From contig PS015124.1 of NCBI GenBank assembly GCA_048213135.1, positions 1-47,192 on the forward strand: a DNA stretch of 47,192 bases. Reading direction: 5' to 3'. The translations under genes were made by a program, and so were the position numbers. Source of the stretch: Reclinomonas americana ATCC 50394 (taxonomy: Eukaryota > Jakobida > Jakobea > Jakobida). The notes below the pieces were generated by a model. It ran no database searches. It saw only the letters and a list, made by a program, of their open reading frames with translations, and had not been told where the DNA came from. Shown here in pieces: positions 10,981 to 27,600 of the stretch (the first letter of the stretch is position 1; each line of letters opens with the position of its first letter).

Positions 10981-11080
10981 AGAGGCGATTGCATGAACGC
11001 ACAGATGCACATCCATCTGTCACTCTGAACAGAGCCAAGGATGAGAATGGAAGGGCAGAAAGAGAGAGAGAGAGAACGAA

Positions 11081-11148
11081 NNNNNNNNNNNNNNNNNNNN
11101 NNNNNNNNNNNNNNNNNNNNNNNNNNNNNNNNNNNNNNNNNNNNNNNN
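11081..11148. other. Assembly gap (68 N)
   Basis: Flanked by GA-rich repeats; probably an unspanned microsatellite. Confidence 1.
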
Positions 11149-11246
11149 AGAGAGGGAGGGAGGGAGGGAGGGAGAGGGAGGGTGAGAAAGTGAGAGGTTG
11201 TCGGGTTACGTGGTTCCCCTGTCCTTTAACACGCGAGTGCTCGCAG

Positions 11247-11608
11247 GCAATGCCAGCATCCTGGAACAAGAAGACCAACCACTGTGGAAGCGCATGGGTA
11301 CCATTCCTTGGTTCATCTTTGATTCGATTGTCAAATCTCTCGCCCTCTTCTTGGAGCGTGAGGGCACCTTGCATGACGTTGCGTTGATACTTCGCTTCCG
11401 CAGGAGTCAGCATGACTTTGCCTCATTCCCACAAACAGGAGAGCGCTCGTACCTCACGTGTGCCCGACGAGTTCTACACGCTGCTGCCGCAGTTGACGAA
11501 TGCGATTGTGCATGTGGTGGAGAGTTTGGAGCCGTACGGTCGCAATGCCGAGCTGACCACCGTCAACTTTGCGTTGTTCCTGCGCGATCTGTTCCCACTG
11601 TGCAACCG
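11247..11608 (+). CDS. DOCK-family guanine nucleotide exchange factor, two internal exons (fragment)
   Basis: Exons 11247-11377 and 11439-11608 join in phase. The product reads IPWFIFDSIVKSLALFLERE, LHDESARTSRVPDEFYTLLP, then LTTVNFALFLRDLFPLCNR. This matches the conserved stretch before DHR2 of the DOCK6/7/8 and DOCK9-11 groups: W-F-F/I-F-x2-I/M-V/A-K-S, then FPxxF, then LAxFLxDLxxxxDRGFVF. DOCK proteins activate Rac/Cdc42-type GTPases. The expected GFVF exon and the catalytic DHR2 domain are not found: after a GTGCGT donor the strand enters (CT)n and then minus-strand SRP72 coding. It is therefore a truncated gene or a chimeric assembly. Upstream exons are lost in repeats and a gap. The first intron uses GTTGCG. 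Confidence 0.65.
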
Positions 11609-11616
11609 GTGCGTCA

Positions 11617-11640
11617 CATCTCTCTCTCTCTCTCTCTCAC

Positions 11641-11688
<48 letters not shown>

Positions 11689-11715
11689 TCTCTATCTCTC
11701 TCTCCTCTCTCTCTG
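11617..11715. repeat. (CT)n microsatellite between DOCK and SRP72 fragments
   Basis: Nearly pure CT with interspersed TATC. Both neighbouring genes lose their 3' parts at this repeat, so it is a candidate misjoin or recombination point. Confidence 0.9.
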
Positions 11716-11729
11716 ACATCGAGTGTGGC

Positions 11730-17342
<5,613 letters not shown>

Positions 17343-17907
17343 GAGAGTGTGTGAGCGTGTGCAAGAGTGTTTGGGACAACGGGACAGATGGCGGGGACAG
17401 AGTGACGTCACCATGATCACGCAAAAACACGCGCACAACTGGCAGTGCACACGCGCAAGGTCGTCGTCTCGGACAGCGGCAATAAGTGCCGCGCGCTGCT
17501 CCGTGGCATGAGTGTGCAAGAGTGTTTGGGACAAAGGACAGATGGCGGGGACAGAGTGACGTCACCATGATCACGCAAAAAACCCCGCGCGCAACTGGCA
17601 GTGGCGGCATCCGGCACACGCACATGGTCGTCGTCTCGTCTTGGCCGCATGCTGCTCCGTGGCATGAGTGTGTGAATGGACAAAGGACACATTGCGGGGA
17701 CAGAGTGACGTCATCATGGTCACACAATAAACTCGCGCGCAACTGGCAGTGGCGGCGTCCGGCACACGCATGATCGCCGTCTCTGCATGCTGCTCCGTGG
17801 CATAAGAGTGTGCAATTGTGTGTTTTTTGGGCAGTGGACAGATGGCGGGCGGGACAGAGTGACGTCATGGGCGTTGTTGCATTGTGCGAGAGAGGAAGAG
17901 AGAGGGT
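17343..17907. promoter_or_regulatory. Probable bidirectional promoter built of about 150-bp tandem units with TGACGTCA palindromes
   Basis: The region lies between the divergent starts of SRP72 (17342, minus) and the small coiled-coil gene (17908, plus). The octamer TGACGTCA, the CRE/ATF-type bZIP site, occurs at 17403-17410, 17557-17564, 17706-17713 and 17860-17867, spaced 154, 149 and 154 bp. Each unit also has acagatggcgggg-like text and a degenerate copy of SRP72 exon 1 (minus strand ATGCCACGGAGCAGCGCGC against the true ATGTCGAAGGAGCAGCGCGC). A regulatory role is inference. The repeats and palindromes are directly visible. Confidence 0.6.
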
Positions 17908-18108
17908 ATGCCACCGAAGGAGAGAGTGTCGTTGATGGAGGCTGCTGGGCAGGTGCCTCCGCGGCCGGATATTGTGCAGCTTGGTGTTAATCAAGTTGCG
18001 TAATGTGTGAGAGAGAGAGAGAGAGTGTGTGTGAGTGAGTGTGTGAGAGAGAGAAAAGAGAAGGAAAGGTCGGGATAATGTTCCGCAAGACAAACAGACA
18101 CACAAACC

Positions 18109-18142
<34 letters not shown>

Positions 18143-18197
18143 ATGAGAGAGGAAAAGGGTGGATGCATCTCAGTGGCTTTGACAAGTACAGAGTCTG

Positions 18198-18237
<40 letters not shown>

Positions 18238-19171
18238 GAGAAAGAGAGAAAGAGAGAGAGAGAGACAGAGAGAAGCAGGGGGAGAGGTGGGATGCATCTC
18301 AGTGGCTTTGGCAAGTACAGCTGCTGCTCTCACTCCCCCTTCCCCTTCCCCCTCGCCTTCTCTCCCTCCTCCCTTCCCTCCCCTCACTCACTTCCCTCCT
18401 CCCTCCCTCCTCTCCCTCTCTCGCTCTCTCTGCGTCGCACACTTCCACACACTCACTCCCCGTTCCCCTTCCCCTTCACCCTCCCTTCCCTCTCTCTCTC
18501 TCTCTCCTTCAACAGCTGGCAATCAAAATGGACAAGCTCAAGGCGGAGTCACGCGTGCGACAGGAGCGCATTGCGACGAACCAGCGGGAAGTGAGCCGGA
18601 TTGATGCGGAGATGGAGTCGATCCGGGCGCGGATTGCAGCGCTGGAGCAGTCGCGGGATGTGAACAAGAAGCACGCGGAGGTGCTGGAGACGGCGATTGA
18701 TGATGATAGTAGCAAGTTGGCGGAGGTGGGTCATCGGGAGAAGGGAAAGAGAAAAGGCAAAGGGAAAGAGAGAAGAAGATGGAAGGAAGGAGAAGAAGAA
18801 GAGGAAGGCGATGAACGGTGAAGGGGAACACAGGCAGCTGCAAAGAAAAAGATTGTAAGAGAAAGAGAAGAAGAGAAGAAGAAGGAGGATCAGATGACAT
18901 TGGCAAACATGAGAGACACAGTGCGACGGGGATGGTAAAGGAGAGAGAGAGAGAGAAGATGGACCAGAGGCAAGGAAGGAGAGAGTGAGACGGAAACGGA
19001 ATAAGATAAGGATCTGCGAAGGTGTCTTGAGAGAGAACAGAGGAACGAGACGGGCGAGACAAGTGAGAAAGAGATCAGAGAAAATAATGATCGGAGACAG
19101 ATGCAGACGAGAAAAGAACGGAAAGTGAAGGGCTCAACAGAAGGAGCGGAGAAGCATTGTTGATTCCGCAC

Positions 19172-19213
<42 letters not shown>

Positions 19214-20020
19214 TCGAGGAGGACGAGACGACGGAGAGAGAGATACGAAGGAAGCGACGANNNNNNNNNNNNNNNNNNNNNNNNNNNNNNNNNNNNNNNN
19301 NNNNNNNNNNNNNNNNNNNNNNNNNNNNNNNNNNNNNNNNNNNNNNNNNNNNNNNNNNNNNNNNNNNNNNNNNNNNNNNNNNNNNNNNNNNNNCGCCTCT
19401 CTCTCTTCTCTCTCTTCTGCAATGAAGGGATGAAGGGACGGTGAGAAGAGAGACGGGACAAGGCGAGTGAGTCCTTCTCTTTTCAAATCTCTTTCTCTCG
19501 TGTCTCGTCCCTCCCTTTTCTCTCTGCAGTGAAGGGACGGAGAAGGGGGAGACAGTGACAAAGAGAATGCAATCATCTCTGTTCCTTCTCTTTCCTGACC
19601 TATCTCTCTCGTGTCTCGTTACTCTCTTCTCTCTCCTCTGCAATGAAGGGACGGAGAGGACGAGATTATCTCCATTCCTTCTCTTTTTTGATCTCTCTCT
19701 CGTGTCTCGCCGCGAAGCGCTTCCTTTGTCTCTTCTTGCTGCTTTCTCATCTATCGCTTCCCTTTCTTTCCCTTCCCTTTCCTTCCCACCCTTCCTCATT
19801 CTCCCCTCCCTTTCCCTTCTTGCAGATCGCCAAGAACGCCAAGGCCCTCCTCCAACAAGTAACGAATCGCTCGGAGAAACTCCTCTCCGTGTCCATGGAC
19901 CGCAAGCAACGACCACGCGATCTGCTGGCCGGCAGGAGTCCAGGCAAGGCGGGCGCTTCGTCATCGACCACCACCACCACCACCACAACAGCAGCAGCGG
20001 CGCACAGGGGAGCGAAATGA
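17908..20020 (+). CDS. Small coiled-coil protein, SSNA1/DIP13-like candidate
   Basis: Three exons, 17908-17994, 18516-18725 and 19826-20020, join in phase 0 to give 163 residues. The start is MPPKERVSLMEAAGQVPP, with a second in-frame Met at 17935. The middle is a continuous heptad coiled coil (KMDKLKAESRVRQERIATNQ; RIDAEMESIRARIAALEQSR). The C-terminus reads AKNAKALLQQVTNRSEKLLS, then a low-complexity Ser/Thr/Ala tail. Size, coiled coil and the LLxxxxxxSEKLLS end recall SSNA1/NA14 (DIP13 in algae), a basal-body microtubule protein. That identity is inferred without alignment; it could be another small coiled-coil protein. The first intron uses a GTTGCG donor. The stop lies 41 bp from the epsilon-tubulin stop (convergent). 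Confidence 0.6.
18130..18330. repeat. Two-copy tandem repeat, about 129-bp unit, in intron 1
   Basis: The phrase ggatgcatctcagtggcttt and the following caagtacag occur at about 18161 and 18290, with GA/CT/CA simple repeats between. Confidence 0.8.
19261..19393. other. Assembly gap (133 N)
   Basis: Inside intron 2 of the coiled-coil gene. Exons on both sides keep orientation and phase. Confidence 1.
19394..19720. repeat. Tandem repeat, about 108-bp unit
   Basis: CT-rich text followed by gcaatgaagggacggagag (with variants) recurs about three times, near 19420, 19528 and 19640, inside intron 2. Confidence 0.75.
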
Positions 20021-20061
20021 GGGGAAAGGGATGGAAGTGTAGAGTGACTGATTGATTTTGT

Positions 20062-23000
20062 TTATCTCCTATCGTCGTCCCCATAGTCGCCGTCGTCGTC
20101 ACCGTCGTGCGCACCGAGTGGAACCAGTCGCTGGCCGCTGGAGGGCGGGGGTACGGCGTCCTGCAGCGACTGGTAGTCGGCAATGAGCGCGGAGATCGAG
20201 TCGGCGGCCTCGTCAAAGCCGCTCAGGTCCATGTAGTCGGTGTAGTGGTGCAAGTGAGCCTGTGGAGTGAGTGAGAGTGAGGAAGGGAAGGGAAGAGAAG
20301 AAGAGAGGGAAGAGAAGAAAAGAGGGAAGAGAAGAAGAGAGGGAAGACAAGAAGGGTGGGAAGCAAGAGGAGAGGGAAGAGAAGAGAAGAAGAGAGGGCA
20401 GAGAAGAGAAGAAGAGAGGGAGACAAGAAGAGAGGGAAGAGAAGAAGAGAGGAAGAGAAGAAGACAAGAGGAGAGGGAAGACAAGAAGAGAAGAGAAGAC
20501 GAGAGGGAAGAGAAGAAGAGAGGAAAGAGAAGAAGAGCGGGAAGACAAGAAGAGAGGGAAGACAAGAAGACAGGGCGGAGATGAAGAGAGGGAAGATAAG
20601 AAGAGAGGGAAGGCAAGAACAGAGGGAAGAGAAGAAGGGAGAGAAGACAAGAGGAGAGGGAAGACAAGAAGAGAAGAGAAGACGAGAGGGAAGAGAAGAC
20701 GAGAAGAGAAGACAAGAAGAGAGGGAAGAGAAGAAGAGAAGAGAAGACAAGAAGAGAGGGAAGAGAGGAAGAGAGGGAAGAGAAGTGAGATCTCCTCCTC
20801 CTCCTCCTCCTACGCAACTTTTCTCCTGTACAACTTATTGAAGCGTTGCAGCATCTCGGCAAACACCTGCTTGCCCATGCAGCAGTTGTTGGCCAGGCAC
20901 AGCAGGGAGTGCGGAGTGCCGACGGGTGGCACACTGCAGAGACCGATCTTGAAGCCCTCCTGATTCCAGTGAATCATGTCGAGGTCGCCGCGCAGTCGTG
21001 CAATGTTCCGATTGACATCCGAGATCTCCACACTGCCGCCGCGCACAATGGTGCCACACGCCAGGTACCGATGTCGTCGTGGATCGCACGACAACAGTTG
21101 GTGGTCACGCGAGAAGGCGTCGGTGAACATTTGATCGAGTCTGTGAGGCGCACAGTGAGTGAGAATGTCACAGGAGTTGTCTCTTCCCGCATCAGCTTGC
21201 CTTCTCGGCGGCACATGCAAGTCGGCAAACGTGTGCAACGGGCTGAGACTGGGAATGAGGAAGTGGAGACGCGGAAAGGGCACAAGGTTCATCGTGATTT
21301 CGTTGAGATCGACATTCAGCGTGCCGGGGAAGCGCATTGAACTGTTGGCGAGAGGAACATGAGCGCAAGTAAGACAGAGGAATAAAAAGGATGCAACGAC
21401 AAACCATGTGAGGTTGCACAACAGGTGAGCCACCACATTGTTCATGGCGTCGAAAGGCTTGCGGTCGCTGGAGGCGGATGCCGAGCCACCCGCACCGCCG
21501 GTGATATCGGACTTGACGACGGCTGAGGAGCCAGGAAGTGCGGCAATGTTCTTGGTGTTGCGCGCCTTGTGGCAAATGTCGAGCAGTGCCTGGTTCTCGA
21601 TCGGCAGCACGCAGTCCACGTGCTCGCATAGTTCGCGGACGGCAAGCACGCTATGTGGGAGAAGGGGGAGAAGTGAGGAAAAGGGAGAGGGGGAAGAGAG
21701 GAAAGGAGGAAAGAGTGAGTCACGTAAGAGTGGAAGAGTGAGTCACGTGTGAGTGGAAAGAGTGAGAGCAAGTGAGCGCATGGTGTTGAGCAAGTGAGTG
21801 GAAAGAGAGAGTAGAAAGAATGGGCGAGTTAGTGTGCTGTGTTGAACACGTGAGTGCAGAGAGTGCAAAAGCGCAAGGGTTATAGAGAGAAAATCGAAAT
21901 GACTGATAACAAGAAAGTGAGTCAAATGAGTGAAATGAGTAAGCAAGAGCAAGGGCCAACGAGAGTGAATATAGTGGATGGTGAAGGACTCGTTGACGGG
22001 TGAGGTGCTCTCATCGTCGTCTTTCGAAAGGAACAAAGCACAAAAGGAGTGAGGACCGAGGAAGGCGAGGGAAACAGCGAGTGGAAAGAGTGAGCGGAAG
22101 TGTGAGTGGACGAGTGAGCAAGTGATGAGGGAAAGAGCGCAAGCCTCAGAGAGAACATCGAAAATGACTGACAAGGAGAGGTATAAATTGAGTGGAAAAC
22201 GCGGCCAGAGGTGATCGCATCGTCGGCTTTCGACGGGAACACCGCACGAACAGAGACAGAATTATCGAAGGTCAGGGTAAGAGTGAGGGGAAAGAGTGCG
22301 TCGAATGAGTGAGTGAAAGAGTGAGCAGGTGAGTGCAGGTGAGAAGCAAGGGACACAGAGAAACTCTACATCACTGACAACAAGAGTGGAAAGCGCGGAT
22401 GTCAACGGACCTGTTGTACGGCGAAGTGATCACATCGTCGTCCTTTGACGGGAACACCACGGTGGAGAAGCGATAGACTTCCGGGTACGCGTCCTGCAGC
22501 ATGCCCGCAATGTAGGTGCCGAGACCGGAGCCCGTGCCACCGCCCAGCGAGTGCAGGAGGAAGAACGACTGCAGTGAGTCGCAGTCCTCGGCAGGTTTGC
22601 GGATCATGTCGAGAATGGCGTCGTGGTATTGAGGGCCGTACATGTGGTGACCGTGGGCCCTGTGGAGAGGGGAAGGGAGGCCGAAAGGGAAGGAGAGGGA
22701 GGGAGGGGGAAGGGAGGGAGCAGAGAGGGATGGAGGAATGAGAGAATAAAAGAGCCACACGAGAAGTGATCAACGTATCTATCAATGAAGTTGGGGAAGT
22801 CGGAATCACGATGGTAGAGAGTCACGCTCGTATTGACAGCAAGAGCAAGAGTGAAATACAGAGATGATATCAAGAGCGACAAAAGGAACGAAAGAGAGTA
22901 AGAGTGAGCGACGGAAAGGGTGGAATGCGATGCGAGGAGACGCTGGTGGAGGTGCGATACAGAGGCGGTATCAAGTGAGAGACGCCAAGAAAGAGGTCAC

Positions 23001-24567
23001 AGAACAGACAGGTGGGCAGGCGACTGAATCCCTTTCTGTCTTCCACCCAGGGCAAGACCCGAAACAAGGACAAAACTGACATGCAGAGCGCTTGCCTATT
23101 GCACTCTTCTGTCTCCAGCTCTCCAGTCCCCAGCACCTGTCTCTCCAACACACGCATGCACTCTGAATCGCCTCTCTGATCTCTCGATTCGATGGAGGAA
23201 GCCAGTACCCGACAGACCCGACGACAATTGAGTGGCATCCAACAGCACACCAGTAGTCGCCATATCACATGAACAGACTGGCGACTCTCACTCCCAATTC
23301 CCTCCTCCCTTCCCTCCCACTCACCAGTTGTTTCCCGATCCCGACACATCCGACAGGAACTGACTGGCGTCAAACAGCTCGCCCACCGGTGACTTTAAGA
23401 TCTCATGCAACACGCCCTCCTCCATGTCCACCAGCACCGCCTGCGCAACAATCCATACCAATGAACAAGAAGGGCAACGAAAGAGAGACATGCGCCAGAG
23501 AACACGAAACGCGTGCACGCAGACTGGAGATCTGTTCGCGCCCCGTGACACACGGGATCTCCTCGCCCGTGCTGCAGCGCGTGCGCGCCAAGTGAGTGAA
23601 TAGACGCAATGAGTGAACGAGAGTGAAACAGACCGCGTGTTGACGTTGCGAAAGAAGCTCGACATGGAGTCGTCAAAGACGCCGGAGCTCGAGTGTTGCG
23701 CGTGTTCGCGGAGAGCGAGGTCCCAGAAGCGGCAGCCGATCTGCAGAAAAAGGGCAAATGGGTGAGGGAGAGGGAAGGGAGGGAAGGGAAAGGGAGAGGA
23801 GAGAAGGGAAAGGAAGGGAAGAGAAGACAAAGGGAAGAGAGTGTGTGAGAGAAAGGGCGAGCCTTGGAGTGCATAAATGATTGAGTTGGGAAGGGAGCGA
23901 CAATGAGGGAGGCAAGACAACAGAAAGCCAGAGGAGAAGAGAGAGAACGTGAAGGGACAAGAAGGGTCGGAAAGCAAAGGGAGAATGCCAGTGAGCGTTT
24001 GAGTGACTGTTTGAGTGAACGGTTGGACTGGGAAGGGAAACACAAAGGGACGAGAGAGGAGAGAAGGAAAGAGTGAGAGGGAAAGAAGGCAGGAAGGGCG
24101 GCAAGGCATGTAGAGAAGGAGATGGAGGGAGATTGTGAGCAGAGGGAGGCAAAGGAGGGATGGGAGAGAGTGACACAAGACGGAGAGGAATGATTGCAAC
24201 GAGTTGTCCATTGCATTCCTCTCTCTCTTTGTGCATGTCAGTGAGGTGTGCAAGTGTGCAAGAGTGTGTGTGTGTGTGTGTGTGTGCGTGTGTGTGTGTG
24301 TGAGTGAGAGAGAGAGAGACAGAGAGACAGAGAGAGAGTGAGTGATCACAGCGCAGACCACTCAATGCACATCGCCAATGAGAGAGAAGAGCACAAGGGG
24401 GATACAAGAGCGCAAGAGAGAGAGGGAGAGTGTGTGTGTGTGCGTGTGTGTGTGCGTGTGTGTGTGTGCGTTTGTGTATGTCAGTCTCTCACATTCACTC
24501 TCTCTCCTCCACTGCTCACCTGATTGCCACACTGGCCAATCTGCAGTGTGATAAGCTCACGAGGCAT
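20062..24567 (-). CDS. TUBE1: Epsilon-tubulin
   Basis: Nine exons: 24567-24520, 23740-23634, 23571-23511, 23440-23335, 22659-22411, 21650-21405, 21341-21201, 21140-20819 and 20259-20062, all phase-consistent. The start MPRELITLQIGQCGNQ joins IGCRFWDLALREHAQ; FWDLALREHA distinguishes epsilon from other tubulins. Also seen: ARAVLVDMEEGVLHEILK, the GTP-binding loop SLGGGTGSGLGTY, DDDVITSPYN, LNVDLNEITMNLVPFPRLHF, WNQEGFKIGLCSVPPVG and a C-terminal LHHYTDYM. Epsilon-tubulin is needed for triplet-microtubule centrioles and basal bodies. The C-terminus is a diverged acidic Asp/Gly tail. Odd introns: exon 7 ends in a GC donor (AG|GCAAGC) and exon 8 in GTTGCG. Confidence 0.95.
20267..20790. repeat. 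Purine minisatellite (GGGAAGAGAAGAAGAGA-type)
   Basis: About 520 bp of 17-40-bp AG-only units in the last intron of epsilon-tubulin. Long frames here are compositional artefacts. Confidence 0.9.
21700..22405. repeat. Tandem repeat carrying copies of an epsilon-tubulin exon end
   Basis: The 3' part of the exon ending at 22411 (VVFPSKDDDVITS on the minus strand) is found again, degenerate, at about 22211-22245 and 22001-22035, each followed by similar intron text (gagtgagcaagtgagtg-like). Period about 200 bp. The copies are inside the downstream intron, with frame-breaking changes. Confidence 0.7.
24240..24480. repeat. GT/GA microsatellites in epsilon-tubulin intron 1
   Basis: GT-rich runs at about 24263-24302 and 24430-24480, with GA runs between. 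Confidence 0.85.
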
Positions 24568-24671
24568 CCCTTCCTTCTCTCTCTCACTCACACACACACA
24601 CACACTTGTGTTGACTGACTGTTGACAATCACACTCGCGCGCTCTCTTCTTTTCATTCTCTCTTGTCATCA

Positions 24672-27600
24672 ATGTCAGAGGGAGGAGGAGGAGGAGGGCA
24701 CTCGGCGGCGAGTGTGCCTGCTGGAGTGCGGCCACTGGCGTCGTTGCCACATGAGAGCTTTGTGTGGGCGGTCACATTCAGTTCGAGAGATGGTGTGTGT
24801 GAGAGAGGGAGAGAGAGAGAGAGAGATGGGGAGAGGTGGGAAGAGAAGGATGCACACACATGCAGAGAGAGAGAGAGAGAGAGAGCGTGTGTAAGGGGGA
24901 ATGCGTGAAAGGGCAATCACATGCTATCTCATTCTCTGTCTCTCTCTGTCTCTCTCTCAGTCTCTCACACTCTCTCATTCCCGTCGCCTTGCTCTCTATG
25001 GTGCATCATGACACTTGAAGCTCTCGACTCTCTCTCCCTCTCTCCCTTCACACTCTCCCTCCCTCTTCAAATGCCTTTCTGTCTCTTGAATCTCTTGTCG
25101 CCATTGCTCGCTCTCCTTCGATGCCTTGCTCCTCCCCTCGCTCTCTCTGTCTCTCTCTTTCTCCCATACTCTGCTCGCTGTGCAGCAGCAATGCTCCCTC
25201 TGCCCTCTCTTCCTCTCCCCCCATCACTCTCCTTCATTCTGCCCCTTTCCTCTCCCTCTCCTTCTCCCCCTCCTCATCACCTCTCGTGACATCCAGGCGG
25301 CGCACGCTTCCTGGCCTCATCCTCCCGCGACCGGCTGATCAAGATCTGGGATCTCCTGCCGCTGTTGGGATTCGATGCACCATTGTCGTCGTCGTCCGTG
25401 TCAGTGGTGGAGAAAGCAGGAGCAGAGTCGCCAGTCGCGCAAGAGGAGGAGTGCGTATCGCCGAGTGCTGCGGCTGCTGCTGCGGCTGCCGCTGCGGCGA
25501 GCGTCGGCAGTGCGACGGATGGGACACCGATTCAGTGCGTGCAGACGCTGAAGGGCCATCGCGACTCGGTGCTTTCGCTGGCGTGGAATCCGGATGGGGT
25601 GCGACTGATCTCCGGCAGTGATGATAGGACGATTCGGGTGAGGCGCGGGGAGGGGGAAGGAAGGGGGAAAGGGAGAAAGGGCAGAGGAAGGGCGGGAGAG
25701 AGAGATAGATGATGAAGACAGGGAAAGAGCGAGAGAAAAAAGGGAGAGTGACAAAATTAGGCAGCGCGAAAACCAGACTAGATGGACGAGAGAATAGGTG
25801 TAAAGCGGGACAGGCAGGCAAGCAAACTTGCACAGTGACAATCAATTGTCTCTATTCTCCCCTGCTTTTGCTCTGTTTTGATTCTGTTCTGTTCTGCTCT
25901 TCTCTGCCCTGCTAATTGTTCAACCTTTCTTGCTGCGAGCTGCTCTGCACTCTTCTCTCTCTCACGTTGCTTCTTTGCTCTCCTCTGTTCTACAAAGATG
26001 GGCACACAGGAAATGCAGAGTAACAGGAAAGAAACATAAGTCACGCAGACAGAAATGCAGGGAGGTTGCAAACTGAATGGAGGACACGCCTGCCCTTTCT
26101 TGTCTGACTCTGTCTCCCTCCCTCTCTCCCTGTCCCTCCCTCCCTCCCCACCAGATCTGGGACACCATCACCGGCGAGTGCCTGTACACACTGGAGGGCC
26201 ACGAGGACATGGTGTGGGGCGTGGCATGCTCGCCCGTCGACTCCAGTTGCGTTCACTCCCTTCGTCGCCCTCGTCTCACCGCCCGCGCCTTACCCTTCAC
26301 GGCAGACCTGCTGGCCTCGGCATCCTTCGACAAGACAGTGCGACTGTGGACATTCGATGGTCGTCTCCTGTCGACCCTGCGCGGCCACGGCGCGTGCGTT
26401 CGACGCATTCGCTTCTCGCCAGATGGCTCCTCGCTGGCGTCGGCGGCCAATGACAACTTTGCGCGCATCTGGGACGTCCGCGATCCGTCGGATCCCCAGT
26501 GCAAGTTGGTGCTCAGCGGACATGCGGCCGCCTGCTTTTCCGTGTCGTGGCATCCGTCGGGCAAGTTGCGTGTGTCCCCACTGAGATCGCGCGGGTGTGT
26601 ATGTTTGCTGGGTTTGGTGACACTGGCGCAGAATGTTGTTGACCTCGAGCGACGACGAAACACTGCGCGTATTCGACACGGAGAGCGGCGAGTGCTTGAA
26701 GATCCTGCGCGGCCACGAGCACGCCGCGCGCGACTCATCGTTCACACCGTGCGGGCGATTCATTTTGTCGGTGTCGTGGGACAAGACGGCGAGAATTTGG
26801 GATGCGGAGACAAGCGCGTGTCTGGTGGTGCTGCAGCCGCACTCGAACCACCTGTTTGCGTCGAATTGGAGCGAGGAGGGCACCGGGCGCACGGTGCGTG
26901 TAAGCGATGCAGGGTGGTGCTTTATCTGGTTGAAGCTGACCCTTTTGTGATTTCGCAGCCTCGTTTCTTTGCGACGGGTTCATGGTGCGTTGTCAGAGAG
27001 GGAAATGGGAAAGGGACAAGGGAGAGAGTGAGTGTGTGGTGATGAGCGTGTGTGTATGTGAGAGAGGGAAATGGAAAGGGACAGGGGAGAGAGCGAGTGT
27101 GCCTAGTTTGCATCCACGACGGCGATGAGCGTGGGTGAGAGAGAGGGAAATGGGAAAGGGACAGGAGAGTGAGTGAGTGTGCCTAGTTTGCATTCACGAC
27201 GGTGATGAACGTGTGTGTGACAGAGAGAGGGAAATGGGAAAGGGACATGGGAGAGAGTGAGTGTGCCTAGCTTGCATTCACGATGGTGATGAGCGTGTGT
27301 GTGTGAGAGAGAGGGAAATGGGAAAGGGACAGGGGAGAGAATGAGTGTAGTATTGCATCCACGATGGTGATGTGAGAGAGAGGGAAATGAGAAAGGGACA
27401 GGGAAGAGAGCGACCATGTTGCGCACATTATCAGTCGTTGACATCCTTCACGTCGCAGGGATCACACGGTTCGAGTCATTGCCTTTGATCCGGAAGCAGG
27501 CAAGTCTCTATATGTGCACATCTCCCTGCACCTTTATCTCTCACCTCCCTTGCACAGCTCGGAACGCACCGGTGGTCATCACCTCGCACGAGATCCCTCC

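Noticed and set aside
20213-20963. Long Lys/Glu/Arg or Ser/Leu frames
   Set aside because: AG-only minisatellite inside an epsilon-tubulin intron.
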